Numbered from the stretch's first letter, positions 53,086 through 61,606 are shown. The stretch is 64,000 nucleotides of DNA from JBBROS01 sp965199595 (GCA_965199595.1 OZ241182.1:3100001-3164000); one strand, 5' to 3'. A program made the numbers and translations. The notes: a model not told the origin generated them from the letters alone.

Positions 53086-54162
53086 ATGACCCAGCCCCCC
53101 AGCACCGATGCAGCGAACGGCGTCACCTATCGTCAGGCCGGCGTGGACATCGAAGCCGGGGATGCCCTGGTGGAGCGCATCAAGCCCCTGGCCCGCGCCA
53201 CCGGCCGCAGCGGGGTGATGGGCGGGCTGGGCGGCTTCGGCGCGCTGTTCGACCTGAAGGCAGCCGGCTTCCATGACCCGGTGCTGGTCAGCACCACGGA
53301 CGGCGTCGGCACCAAGCTCAAGATCGCCATCGACACGGGGCGGCACGACAGCGTCGGCATCGACCTGGTGGCGATGTGCGTGAACGACCTGGTGGTGCAG
53401 GGTGCGGAACCGCTGTTCTTCCTGGATTATTTCGCGACCGGCGCGCTGGACGTGGCGCAGGCGGCCAGCGTGGTCGGCGGCATCGCCGCCGGCTGCACCC
53501 AGGCCGGCTGCGCCCTGGTGGGGGGCGAGACCGCGGAGATGCCGGGCCTGTACAGCGGCGGCGACTATGACCTGGCCGGCTTCAGCGTGGGTGCGGCCGA
53601 GCGCGAGCACCTGCTGCCGAAGGAGGTGCGGCCTGGTGACACCATCCTGGCGCTGCCCAGCAGCGGGGTGCACAGCAACGGGTATTCGCTGGTGCGCCGG
53701 GTCATGGCGCTGGCGGCGGTGGGGTGGGACGACGCGGCGCCGTTCGCCCCCGGGCAGAGCTTTGCGGACGTGCTGATGGCGCCCACGCGCATCTATGTGA
53801 AGCCGGTGCTGTCGCTGCACCGGGCCGGGCTGCTGCTGGCCGCGGCGCACATCACGGGCGGCGGGCTGGTCGGCAACCTGCCGCGCGCCCTGCCGCCCGG
53901 GACCGCGGCGGAGCTGGACGCGGGCCGCTGGACGCTGCCGCCGGTGTTCCGCTGGCTGGCCCGGGCCGGCGGCGTGGCGCCCATGGAGATGCTGCGCGTG
54001 TTCAACTGCGGCGTCGGCATGACGCTGGTGGTGCGCGATGCCGCCGCCGCCATCGCGCACCTGGCCGAACTGGGCGAGGCCGCGGTGCCGATCGGCCATG
54101 TGGTGGCCGGCGATGGGGAGCCGGAGGCGCGCATCGCGGTGCCGGAGGGCTGGCTGGCGTGA
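53086..54162 (+). CDS. purM: Phosphoribosylformylglycinamidine cyclo-ligase
   Basis: This 358-residue AIR synthetase of purine biosynthesis shows the family stretches TDGVGTKLKIA, DLVAMCVNDLVVQGAEPLFFLDYFA, LVGGETAEMPGLY and HITGGGLVGNLPR. The start ATG 53086 gives the normal N-terminus TYRQAGVDIEAGDALVERIKP. It overlaps purN as GTGA. Confidence 0.97.
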   Translation: MTQPPSTDAANGVTYRQAGVDIEAGDALVERIKPLARATGRSGVMGGLGGFGALFDLKAAGFHDPVLVSTTDGVGTKLKIAIDTGRHDSVGIDLVAMCVNDLVVQGAEPLFFLDYFATGALDVAQAASVVGGIAAGCTQAGCALVGGETAEMPGLYSGGDYDLAGFSVGAAEREHLLPKEVRPGDTILALPSSGVHSNGYSLVRRVMALAAVGWDDAAPFAPGQSFADVLMAPTRIYVKPVLSLHRAGLLLAAAHITGGGLVGNLPRALPPGTAAELDAGRWTLPPVFRWLARAGGVAPMEMLRVFNCGVGMTLVVRDAAAAIAHLAELGEAAVPIGHVVAGDGEPEARIAVPEGWLA

Positions 54163-54773
54163 GCCGCGTCGCCGTCCTGATCAGCGGGCGGGGCAGCAAC
54201 ATGGAGGCGCTGCTCCGCGCTTCCGCCGATGGCCCGGCCCGGATCAGCCTCGTCCTCGCCAACCGGCCGGACGCCGCGGGCCTCGACCACGCCCGCAGCC
54301 ATGGCGTGGCCGCACTCTGCATCGACCACAGGCGGTTCGGCCGCGACCGTGGGGCGCATGAGCGGGAGATTCAGGCGGCGCTGGTGGCGCACGGGATCGA
54401 GGTGGTGTGCCTGGCCGGGTACATGCGGCTGCTTACGCCCTATCTCGTCGGCGCCTGGGCCGGGCGGATGCTGAACATTCATCCCAGCCTGCTGCCCGCC
54501 TTTCCCGGTCTGGACACCCATGCCCGGGCGCTGGCGGCCGGGGTGAAGCTGCACGGCTGCACCGTCCATCTGGTGACCGAGGTGATGGATGAAGGCCCCA
54601 TCCTGGCCCAGGCCGCGGTGCCGGTGCTGCCGGAGGATACCGCCGGGAGCCTGGCCGCCCGGGTGCTGGTGCAGGAGCACGCGCTGTATCCGCTGGCGCT
54701 GCACGGCTTCCTGGGTGGCACGGTCGCGCTGCCCAGGCCGAACGACGCCTTCCGCAACCCGTCATCTGGCTGA
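54159..54773 (+). CDS. purN: Phosphoribosylglycinamide formyltransferase
   Basis: This 204-residue GAR transformylase uses 10-formyltetrahydrofolate. It has the N-terminal VAVLISGRGSNMEALL, catalytic Asn/His in LNIHPSLLPAFPGLDTH, and the Asp region VHLVTEVMDEGPILAQ. The GTG start overlaps the purM stop, giving a purMN operon as in many bacteria. A small hairpin follows. Confidence 0.96.
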   Translation: MSRVAVLISGRGSNMEALLRASADGPARISLVLANRPDAAGLDHARSHGVAALCIDHRRFGRDRGAHEREIQAALVAHGIEVVCLAGYMRLLTPYLVGAWAGRMLNIHPSLLPAFPGLDTHARALAAGVKLHGCTVHLVTEVMDEGPILAQAAVPVLPEDTAGSLAARVLVQEHALYPLALHGFLGGTVALPRPNDAFRNPSSG

Positions 54774-54777
54774 AAAC

Positions 54778-54794
54778 CCCGGGTTCCACCCGGG
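54778..54794 (+). terminator. Short hairpin after purN
   Basis: A 7-bp stem CCCGGGT / ACCCGGG with a 3-base loop lies 5 bases past the purN stop, with A's before and no T's after. It is only weak support for termination. Confidence 0.35.
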
Positions 54795-54838
54795 CGGCCG
54801 ATCGAATATCATCCCCCATCAGCAGTATCGAGGCAGAC

Positions 54839-54991
54839 ATGGCACCGCTTCCCCCGGATATGGTCCCGAGCATCCAGGACGCTTTCACCGCCGACCGCGT
54901 GATATTCTGGCAGCGCTTCACCGTTTTCGGCAAAGGCGCGGTCATCGCCCTTGCGGTTCTGCTGGTGCTGATGGCCATCTTCCTGACCTGA
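54839..54991 (+). CDS. aa3-type cytochrome c oxidase subunit IV-like microprotein
   Basis: This 50-residue protein has a soluble N-terminus (about 30 residues, with the segment FTADRVIFWQRFTVFGKG) and one membrane helix ending VLLVLMAIFLT. Size, the Trp/Phe-rich pre-helix and the single C-terminal helix match the small alphaproteobacterial aa3-oxidase subunit IV family. No oxidase core genes lie nearby, so it would be unlinked to its complex. GAGG lies 6 bases before the ATG. Confidence 0.72.
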   Translation: MAPLPPDMVPSIQDAFTADRVIFWQRFTVFGKGAVIALAVLLVLMAIFLT

Positions 54992-55086
54992 GCATGACGG
55001 CATCAACAGCCGGGTAGCGGCGCCCGGCGCCAAACCCGGGTCTGGCAGTCACGTTATCCGTGCGCGATCAACGGAGAACGTCGCCC

Positions 55087-56010
55087 ATGTTCATGCGCAT
55101 TGACAAGCTGCAGGCTGAGATCCCCGCGCCGAAGAAGGCCGACCCGAATGCGGGCGCCGCCCTGCAGGAGCTGCTCGGGGGCAAGTACGGGGAGATGTCG
55201 ACCCTCGGCAACTACCTGTTCCAGAGCTTCAACTTCCGCAGCAAGTCCAAGCTGCGGCCCTTCTACAGCCTGGTCGCGGCCATCACGGCCGAGGAGCTGG
55301 GCCATCTCGAGCTGGTCAGCAACGGCGTCGCCATGCTGAACAACGGCCCGGACAACGACGGCGACCTGAAAGACGGCGGCGACATCTCCAAGGCGCCATG
55401 GAAGCACATGCAGGACATGCGCTCCTTCTCCGGCTTCGCATCCTACGGCGGCGGCTCGGTGCCGGTGAACGGCAACTCCATGTCCTGGAACGTCGACATG
55501 GTGACCACGACCGGCAACGTGGTGGTGGACCTGCTGCACAACTTCCACCTGGAATGCGGTGCCCGGATCCACAAGCTGCGGGTCTATGAGACCATGACGG
55601 AGCAGACCGGCCGCGAGGTCTGTGCCTACCTGCTGGTGCGCGGCTCCGTGCACGCCCATGCCTATGCCCTGGCGCTGAAGCAGATCACCGGCGTGCAGAT
55701 CGAGAAGATGCTTCCCACCCCGAACATCAACCTCGACCGGATCCCGGAGTGCCAGAAGTACCTGGACGAAGGCTCGCACCGCCGCCTCTATACCTTCAGC
55801 CCGAAGGACTACACCGAACTGGCCGGCATCTGGGGCAATGGCGAGATGGCCCTCCCCGGGGACCCGGCGGGCAATCTGGAAGTGATCGACGGCCACCCGG
55901 AAGGCGGCAAGATCCATGACCTGACCGGCACACCCTCCGCCTTCTCCCCGGATTACGCCCCCGAGGAGATGTTCGAGATCGCCAGCAAGCTCTACAAGAA
56001 GTCGCGCTGA
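55087..56010 (+). CDS. Manganese (non-haem) catalase
   Basis: This 307-residue four-helix-bundle dimanganese catalase has metal ligands in ITAEELGHLELVS and in NFHLECGARIHKLRVYE. MFMRIDKLQAEIPAPKKADPNAG is the family start. It converts hydrogen peroxide to water and oxygen in the cytoplasm. GGAG lies about 10 bases before ATG 55087. The gene stands alone and ends in a strong terminator. No OxyR site was identifiable in the 95 bases upstream. Confidence 0.94.
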   Translation: MFMRIDKLQAEIPAPKKADPNAGAALQELLGGKYGEMSTLGNYLFQSFNFRSKSKLRPFYSLVAAITAEELGHLELVSNGVAMLNNGPDNDGDLKDGGDISKAPWKHMQDMRSFSGFASYGGGSVPVNGNSMSWNVDMVTTTGNVVVDLLHNFHLECGARIHKLRVYETMTEQTGREVCAYLLVRGSVHAHAYALALKQITGVQIEKMLPTPNINLDRIPECQKYLDEGSHRRLYTFSPKDYTELAGIWGNGEMALPGDPAGNLEVIDGHPEGGKIHDLTGTPSAFSPDYAPEEMFEIASKLYKKSR

Positions 56011-56017
56011 AGCCCCG

Positions 56018-56044
56018 AAGCCCTCTCCCGGTGGGAGAGGGCTT
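56018..56044 (+). terminator. Intrinsic terminator after manganese catalase
   Basis: A perfect 12-bp stem AAGCCCTCTCCC / GGGAGAGGGCTT with loop GGT, then ATTTAT. It lies 7 bases past the catalase stop. Confidence 0.85.
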
Positions 56045-56078
56045 ATTTATGCGGCCCGGGAGGAGTAAACCCCCGGGC

Positions 56079-57209
56079 ATGCGCCTCCCTCGCCCCACGC
56101 AGATCGACCGCTACATCTTCCGCCAGCTCGCCGTGGCGCTGGTTGCCGTCAGCGGCGGGCTGGTGGCGCTGATCTGGCTCACGCAGTCGCTGCGCTTCGT
56201 CGAGCTGGTGGTGAACCGCGGCCTTTCCATCGGTGTGTTCCTGGAGCTTACCGGGCTGCTGATCCCCAACTTCGTCGCCGTGATCCTGCCCATCACCACA
56301 TTCGTGGTGGTGCAGTTCGTGTATCAGCGCCTGAATGGCGACCGCGAGTTGACGGTGATGCGCGCCGCCGGGCTGTCGCCGTATGGGCTTGCGCGCCCCG
56401 GGCTGATGCTCGCGGGGCTCTCGGTCATCGCCTGCTTCGTCCTGAACATCTGGATCGTGCCGGTCAGCTACACCGCTTTCCGCGAATACCAGTTCGAGAT
56501 CCGCAACCGCATGGCCGCCTTCCTGCTGCAGGAGGGCGTGTTCACCCCGGTGTCGGACGACCTCACCGTCTATATCCGCAGCCGTGACCGTGACGGCACG
56601 CTGCGCGGGATCCTGGTGGAGGATGCACGGCAGAAGAACAGCCGGGCCACCATCCTGGCGGAGACTGGGCGGCTGGTCAGCGGCGCCAACGCCCCCCGCG
56701 TGCTGCTGCTGAACGGCAGCCGGCAGGAGATCGACCGCACCACCGGACGCCTCAACGTGCTGACGTTCCAGGAGAACTCCATCGACCTGGCGAGCAGCAC
56801 CAAGGGGGGCGAGGTGCGCTACCGCGACAGCACCGAGATGTCGATGCGGGAGCTGCTCAACCCCGACTCGGCGCTGAACCCGCGTGATGTCGGCAAGCTG
56901 CTGGTGGAGGCGCATCGCCGCATCTCCGCGCCCTTCACCGCCGCGAGCTTCGCCATGGTGGCGCTGCTCTCCGTGCTGACCGGAGCGTTCAGCCGGCATG
57001 GTGGTGTGATGCGGCCGCTGATCGCCGTGCTCTCGGTGGTCGGGCTGCTCGCCCTGGGCCTGGCGGTGGCGAACCTCGCCGCCCGGCAGCCGGTGCTGAT
57101 CCCGCTGATCTGGGTGCATGCGCTGGCCCCGGGGGTGATCGCCGGATGGATCCTGTTCGCCCCCCTGCCCTCGGCCAAGCGCATGAAGCTGCGGCGGCGC
57201 GCGGCATGA
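56079..57209 (+). CDS. lptF: LptF/LptG-family lipopolysaccharide export permease (probably LptF)
   Basis: This 376-residue membrane protein has three N-terminal helices (IDRYIFRQLAVALVAVSGGLVALIW ...), a periplasmic jellyroll region (about 125-270) and three C-terminal helices. LptF and LptG form the transmembrane part of the Lpt machine that extracts LPS from the inner membrane. GDRELTVMRAAGLSP is the coupling-helix signature. The partner gene is not adjacent; rmuC follows instead. The first residues after ATG 56079 match the family; ATG 56049 is an alternative nearer to GGGAGGAG but with the SD inside the frame. Confidence 0.88.
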   Translation: MRLPRPTQIDRYIFRQLAVALVAVSGGLVALIWLTQSLRFVELVVNRGLSIGVFLELTGLLIPNFVAVILPITTFVVVQFVYQRLNGDRELTVMRAAGLSPYGLARPGLMLAGLSVIACFVLNIWIVPVSYTAFREYQFEIRNRMAAFLLQEGVFTPVSDDLTVYIRSRDRDGTLRGILVEDARQKNSRATILAETGRLVSGANAPRVLLLNGSRQEIDRTTGRLNVLTFQENSIDLASSTKGGEVRYRDSTEMSMRELLNPDSALNPRDVGKLLVEAHRRISAPFTAASFAMVALLSVLTGAFSRHGGVMRPLIAVLSVVGLLALGLAVANLAARQPVLIPLIWVHALAPGVIAGWILFAPLPSAKRMKLRRRAA

Positions 57210-58471
57210 TGGAGGTGCTGATTGCCGGGCTCGCGCTGCTGCTGGTGCTCGCCCTGCTCACCATCGTGCTGCTGCTGCGCCAGCCCGGCGGCAAGCTGCA
57301 ACGCGCGCTGGAACAGGGGCAACGCGCCGAGACTGACGTGATCCGCGCCAGCCTGGCCGCCACCGAACGCGCGCTGACCACCCGCGCCGAGCAGTCCCGC
57401 CTGGAGGCACATTCGATGCTGGGCGGCCTGGCGACGCAGCTGGCCCGGGAGCAGGGCGACCAGCGGGTGCTGATGGAGTCCAAGCTGCGGGAGATGAGCG
57501 AGCACGCCGCCGCCCGGCTAGGCGACATCCAGCGCAGCGTCAATGAACGGCTGGGCGAGTCGATCGAGAAATCGGTGCAGGGCAGCTTCCAGCGCGTGAT
57601 CGACCAGTTTGCCCAGGTGCAGAAGGCGATGGGCGACGTGCAGGCCGTGACCTCGCAGATCGGCGACCTGAAGCGGATCTTCACCAACGTGAAAACCCGC
57701 GGCGCCTGGGGCGAGATGCACCTGCGCGCCCTGCTGGAGGACGTGCTGCCGCACGGCGCCTGGGAAGCCAACCGCAAGCTGCGCGCCGATAGTGACGACA
57801 TCGTGGAATTCGTGCTGCTGATGCCGTCGCGCGCCATGCCCCGGCCGCTGCTGGCGATCGACGCCAAGTTCCCGGCCGAGGATTACGACCGCCTGCTGCT
57901 GGCCGCCGAGGCCGGGGACGCCGCCGGCGAACGCAGCGCCCGCCGCGGCCTGGAGACCAGGTTGCGGCTGGAGGCGAAGAAGATCGCCGGCAAATACATC
58001 GTGCCGCCCACCACGGTCGATTTCGCCCTGATGTATCTGCCGACCGACGGGCTGTATGTGGAGGCCGCTCGCATGCCGGGCCTGATCGAGAGCCTGAACA
58101 AGGAGCATCGGGTGCTGATCATGGGCCCGACCCTGCTGCCCGCCTTGCTCCGCACGCTGCAACTGGGTGCGCTGACGCTGACCATCGAGCAGCGGGCGGA
58201 GGAGATCCAGCGCCTGCTGGGTGCGGTGCGCACGGAGTTCGGCAAGATGGACGGCGTGCTGGCCAAGCTGGAGAAGCAGGCCGGCAGCGTCAGCAACACC
58301 ATCGTGGATGCCCGCCGCCGCACCCGTGCCATGGACCGGACGCTGCGCGGTGTTGCGGTGCTGGGGGCCGAGGAGGCCGGGGCGGCGCTGCAACTCGGCA
58401 TGCTGGAGGATGAGAACGCGGAAGGCCCCGGGATCACTCCCGGGGCCTCCCCATTGTTCGACAGTCGCTAG
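57206..58471 (+). CDS. rmuC: DNA recombination protein RmuC
   Basis: This 421-residue protein has an N-terminal membrane helix (VLIAGLALLLVLALLTIVLLL), a coiled coil (about 30-145) and the RmuC nuclease-like domain (GAWGEMHLRALLEDVLPHGAW, LLAIDAKFPAEDYDRL, DFALMYLPTDGLYVEAAR). RmuC limits inversion of short repeats. It overlaps lptF as ATGA. The final 16 codons run through a strong hairpin, so the annotated C-terminal tail is encoded by terminator-like DNA. Confidence 0.93.
   Translation: MMEVLIAGLALLLVLALLTIVLLLRQPGGKLQRALEQGQRAETDVIRASLAATERALTTRAEQSRLEAHSMLGGLATQLAREQGDQRVLMESKLREMSEHAAARLGDIQRSVNERLGESIEKSVQGSFQRVIDQFAQVQKAMGDVQAVTSQIGDLKRIFTNVKTRGAWGEMHLRALLEDVLPHGAWEANRKLRADSDDIVEFVLLMPSRAMPRPLLAIDAKFPAEDYDRLLLAAEAGDAAGERSARRGLETRLRLEAKKIAGKYIVPPTTVDFALMYLPTDGLYVEAARMPGLIESLNKEHRVLIMGPTLLPALLRTLQLGALTLTIEQRAEEIQRLLGAVRTEFGKMDGVLAKLEKQAGSVSNTIVDARRRTRAMDRTLRGVAVLGAEEAGAALQLGMLEDENAEGPGITPGASPLFDSR
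58423..58448 (+). terminator. Terminator-like hairpin inside the rmuC 3' end
   Basis: A perfect 11-bp stem AGGCCCCGGGA / TCCCGGGGCCT with loop TCAC ends 23 bases before the rmuC stop. The few bases after it (CCCCATTGTT) include a short T stretch. Confidence 0.6.
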
Positions 58472-58517
58472 GCTGCCGCCCCTCTCCTGTTCAGCCGGTC
58501 ATGGCCGGACAGGCTGT

Positions 58518-58589
58518 TCAGCCGATGACGGCCGAGGTTGCGGGCGTCCAGGTCACGGCAACGGACTGATGGCTCGAACGATGAGACAC
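58518..58589 (-). CDS. Putative 23-residue microprotein downstream of cobT
   Basis: A GTG start at 58589 opens a 23-codon frame that begins VSHRSSHQ and ends TSAVIG, with a TGA at 58520-58518. It is rich in Ser, Thr, Val and Ala with one Trp and two His. It is not a known family to me. Its support is the ribosome binding site (58591-58605), which is the strongest possible match to the 16S 3' tail and sits 7 bases from the start (from AGGAGG). It lies 91 bases beyond the cobT stop on the same strand. Just after it a related sequence (GGCTGAACAG) recurs once. It might be a secreted or modified peptide, a leader, or a regulatory upstream ORF. All of this is inference. Confidence 0.45.
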   Translation of the reverse strand: MSHRSSHQSVAVTWTPATSAVIG

Positions 58590-58590
58590 T

Positions 58591-58605
58591 GGATCACCTC
58601 CTTTC
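58591..58605 (-). promoter_or_regulatory. Full-length Shine-Dalgarno sequence
   Basis: On the minus strand GAAAGGAGGTGATCC is exactly complementary to the 3' end of 16S rRNA (GGATCACCTCCTTTC). Ordinary sites in this window match 4-6 bases. Spacing from AGGAGG to the GTG at 58589 is 7 bases. A possible -35 (TTGCAA) lies upstream on the same strand, but no good -10. Confidence 0.75.
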
Positions 58606-58680
58606 AGAATGTTTCGACTGATTGGAATGTGGGACCAGGTCGTGGCGGTTGCAAGGATTCGATGGGCCCGAACCTTGGGA

Positions 58681-60582
58681 TCACGCTGCCGAGGCGCGCT
58701 CCGCCGCCATGCGCACCCGGCCGCCCGCGGTGTTCTCCTCGAACAGCTCCGCCAGCTTCTTCATCACGGTGCCGCCCAGCTCCTCCGCATCCACGATGGT
58801 CACGGCCCGGCGGTAATACCGCGTCACGTCATGCCCGATCCCGATGGCGATCAGCTCAACCAGGTTGCGGCCCTCGATCTCGCTGATCACGGTCCGCAGA
58901 TGCTTCTCCAGGTAGTTGCCGGGGTTCACCGACAGCGTGCTGTCATCCACCGGCGCGCCGTCGCTGATCACCATCAGGATGCGGCGATGCTCCGGGCGAT
59001 GCACCAGGCGGCGGTACGCCCACATCAGCGCCTCGCCGTCGATGTTCTCCTTCAGCAGCCCCTCGCGCAGCATCAGCCCGAGGTTCTTGCGGGCCCGGCG
59101 CCAGGGCTCGTCCGCCGACTTGTAGATGATGTGCCGCAGGTCGTTCAGCCGCCCGGGGTTGCGCGGCTTGCCGTCCTGCACCCAGCGCTCCCGGCTCTGC
59201 CCACCCTTCCAGGCGCGCGTGGTGAAGCCTAGCACCTCGACCTTCACGGCGCATCGCTCCAGCGTGCGCGCCAGGATGTCGCCGCACATCGCCGCCACCG
59301 TGATCGGCCGGCCGCGCATGGAGCCGGAGTTGTCGATCAGCAGCGTCACCACCGTGTCGCGGAAGTCGGTCTCCCGCTCCCGCTTGTAGCTCAGGCTCAG
59401 CAGCGGGTTCACGATCACCCGGGCCAGGCGCCCGGCATCCAGCATGCCCTCCTCGAGGTCGAACTCCCAGGCCCGGGTCTGCTGCGCCATCAGGCGGCGC
59501 TGCAGCCGGTTCGCCAGCTTGCTGACCACGCCCTGCAGGTGCTGCAGCTGCTGGTCGAGCTGCTGGCGCAGCCGGGCCAGCTCCTCGGGGTCGCAGAGGT
59601 CCTCGGCGGAAATCTCCTCGTCATGCGCGCGGGTGAAGGCGCGATAGGCCTGGTTGTCATCGGGGATCGCCTTTTCGCGGCGCTGCTGCGGGCCGCCGGG
59701 GCGGTCCTCGCCATCGGCCGCGGCGGCATCGTCCTCCGCGTCGTCCTCGCCCTGGTCGTCGCTGGCATCACCCTCCATCTGCTCGGGCTGCGCGCCCAGC
59801 ATGCTTTCCGCGTCGGACTGGCTGTCGCCCTCGGTCTGCTCGGCGTTGTCCTGGCTGCCGGCCTGCTCGCCGCCTTCGTCGCCCTCGTCGCTCTGCTCGT
59901 CCGGCTCGCTCTCGATCTCGGCTTCGGCCAGGTTCATCGCCGCCAGCAGCTTGCGGGCGGCGCGGGTGAAGCTGGCCTGGTCGGCCTGCGCGGTCGCCAT
60001 CTCGCCCAATGCCTGCTCGGCGTCATCGCCCAGCGTGCCGCGCCAGCTGTCCAGGATGCGCGACACGGCGGGCGGCGAAGCCTGCCCGGACATGCGTTCC
60101 CGCGCCAGAAGGGCCAGCGCCACCGGCAGCGGCAGCTGGTCCTTCCGGGTCATGCGGTCATAGCCCTCGGACTCGCACTCCTCGGCCAGCCGCGCGCGGA
60201 GGTTGGCGGAGACGCCCTCCATGAACCGCGCGCCGACCACCTCGACCCGCGCCTGCTCCAGCGCGTCATACACGTCCTTGGCCTCCCGCCGGCCCGGGCT
60301 GCGGGCGGCATGGACGACATCATCATGGTGCCGCAGCCGCAGCGCCACGCTGTCCGCGGCGCCGCGCAGCTTGGCCATCTCGGCCGGCGGCAGCGCGCGG
60401 GTGGGCAGCGGCAACCGGGCGCGCTTGCCGACCAGGCCGGAGGGGCCGGGCTGAAACGCGACCTGCACCTCCGGCTGCTGCGCAATGGCGCGCAGCACGC
60501 CGGCGGTGGCGCGCTTGAACTCCTCGGTCCGGTTGCCGTCCTTGCCGGCCGGTCCGCCCGCGCCGCTCCCCGAACCGCTCAT
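58681..60582 (-). CDS. cobT: Cobaltochelatase subunit CobT
   Basis: This 633-residue subunit of aerobic cobaltochelatase helps insert cobalt into hydrogenobyrinic acid a,c-diamide with CobS (AAA+) and CobN. It has an N-terminal CobT domain, a very acidic central stretch (about residues 215-300), and a C-terminal von Willebrand A domain with MIDAS LLIDNSGSMRG. It begins 7 bases after cobS. CobN is not in the window. Just downstream on the same strand is the microprotein candidate. Confidence 0.96.
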   Translation of the reverse strand: MSGSGSGAGGPAGKDGNRTEEFKRATAGVLRAIAQQPEVQVAFQPGPSGLVGKRARLPLPTRALPPAEMAKLRGAADSVALRLRHHDDVVHAARSPGRREAKDVYDALEQARVEVVGARFMEGVSANLRARLAEECESEGYDRMTRKDQLPLPVALALLARERMSGQASPPAVSRILDSWRGTLGDDAEQALGEMATAQADQASFTRAARKLLAAMNLAEAEIESEPDEQSDEGDEGGEQAGSQDNAEQTEGDSQSDAESMLGAQPEQMEGDASDDQGEDDAEDDAAAADGEDRPGGPQQRREKAIPDDNQAYRAFTRAHDEEISAEDLCDPEELARLRQQLDQQLQHLQGVVSKLANRLQRRLMAQQTRAWEFDLEEGMLDAGRLARVIVNPLLSLSYKRERETDFRDTVVTLLIDNSGSMRGRPITVAAMCGDILARTLERCAVKVEVLGFTTRAWKGGQSRERWVQDGKPRNPGRLNDLRHIIYKSADEPWRRARKNLGLMLREGLLKENIDGEALMWAYRRLVHRPEHRRILMVISDGAPVDDSTLSVNPGNYLEKHLRTVISEIEGRNLVELIAIGIGHDVTRYYRRAVTIVDAEELGGTVMKKLAELFEENTAGGRVRMAAERASAA

Positions 60583-60589
60583 CTCGGGC

Positions 60590-61606
60590 CTAGATCCCCT
60601 TGCGGGCCATCAACCCGGTCGGCAGGTCCTCGTTGAAGCAGCGCTGGTAGTACTCGGCCACCGTGCTGCGCTCCGCCTCGTCGCACTTGTTCAGGAACGT
60701 CAGGCGGAAGGCGAAGCCGATATCCTTGAAGATCCTGGCGTTGTCCGCCCAGGTCATCACCGTGCGCGGCGACATCACCGTGCTGATATCCCCGTTGATG
60801 AACCCGGCCCGCGTCAGGTCCGCCAGGGCCACCATGCTCTCGACCTGCTTCTTCATCGCCTTGTCCGACGCATCGGCACCGATCTTGGCCAGCACGATCG
60901 CCGTCTCCTGCGCGTGCGGCAGGTAGTTCAGGGTGGCGACGATGTTCCAGCGGTCCATCTGGCCCTGGTTGATCTGCTGCGTGCCGTGGTACAGGCCGGT
61001 GGTGTCGCCCAGGCCGACCGTGTTGGCCGTCGCGAACAGGCGGAACGACGGGTGCGGCCGGATCACGCGGTTCTGGTCGAGCAGCGTCAAGCGGCCCTCC
61101 ACCTCCAGCACCCGCTGGATGACGAACATGACATCCGGCCGGCCGGCGTCATACTCGTCGAACACCAGGGCGCAGGCGTGCTGCAGCGCCCAGGGCAGGA
61201 TGCCCTCGCGGAACTCCGTGATCTGCTTGCCGTCCTTGACGACGATCGCATCCTTGCCGATCAGGTCGATGCGGCTGATGTGGCTGTCGAGGTTCACCCG
61301 GATGCACGGCCAGTTGAGGCGCGAGGCCACCTGTTCGATGTGCGTCGATTTGCCGGTGCCGTGATAGCCCTGGATCAGCACGCGGCGGTTATGCGCAAAA
61401 CCCGCAAGGATCGCGATCGTGGTCTCGCGGTCGAACTTATAGGTCACGTCCTTTTCCGGGACATGCTCGGAGGCGACCGAGAAGGCCGGCACCTCCATAT
61501 CGATGTCGATCCCGAACACGTCACGGACATTGACCGTGGTGTCCGGCAGGTTCACCGCCGAGGTCGGGGTGGTGCGCGCTTCGGCGATGGCAGCGATGTC
61601 GTTCAT
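60590..61606 (-). CDS. cobS: Cobaltochelatase subunit CobS
   Basis: This 338-residue AAA+ ATPase has Walker A GYHGTGKSTH, Walker B LVFDEYDAG and sensor region RLFATANTVG. It forms a ring with CobT that drives CobN. ATG 61606 gives the family start NDIAAIAEAR; the open frame extends 54 bases upstream. It is preceded by the J-domain gene on the same strand, a pairing frequent in alphaproteobacteria. A partial REP-like sequence lies in the 99-base gap. Confidence 0.96.
   Translation of the reverse strand: MNDIAAIAEARTTPTSAVNLPDTTVNVRDVFGIDIDMEVPAFSVASEHVPEKDVTYKFDRETTIAILAGFAHNRRVLIQGYHGTGKSTHIEQVASRLNWPCIRVNLDSHISRIDLIGKDAIVVKDGKQITEFREGILPWALQHACALVFDEYDAGRPDVMFVIQRVLEVEGRLTLLDQNRVIRPHPSFRLFATANTVGLGDTTGLYHGTQQINQGQMDRWNIVATLNYLPHAQETAIVLAKIGADASDKAMKKQVESMVALADLTRAGFINGDISTVMSPRTVMTWADNARIFKDIGFAFRLTFLNKCDEAERSTVAEYYQRCFNEDLPTGLMARKGI

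Noticed and set aside
53089..54099. Minus-strand frame upstream of the phosphatidyltransferase
   Set aside because: It is a shadow of purM; the enzyme's conserved start is at 52962.
58587..58610. Match of 17-18 bases to the 3' end of a 16S rRNA gene on the plus strand (CTGGATCACCTCCTTTC)
   Set aside because: The bases before it are not 16S-like, no 23S or tRNA follows, and the other strand gives a perfectly spaced SD and ORF. An rRNA remnant is kept only as the alternative.
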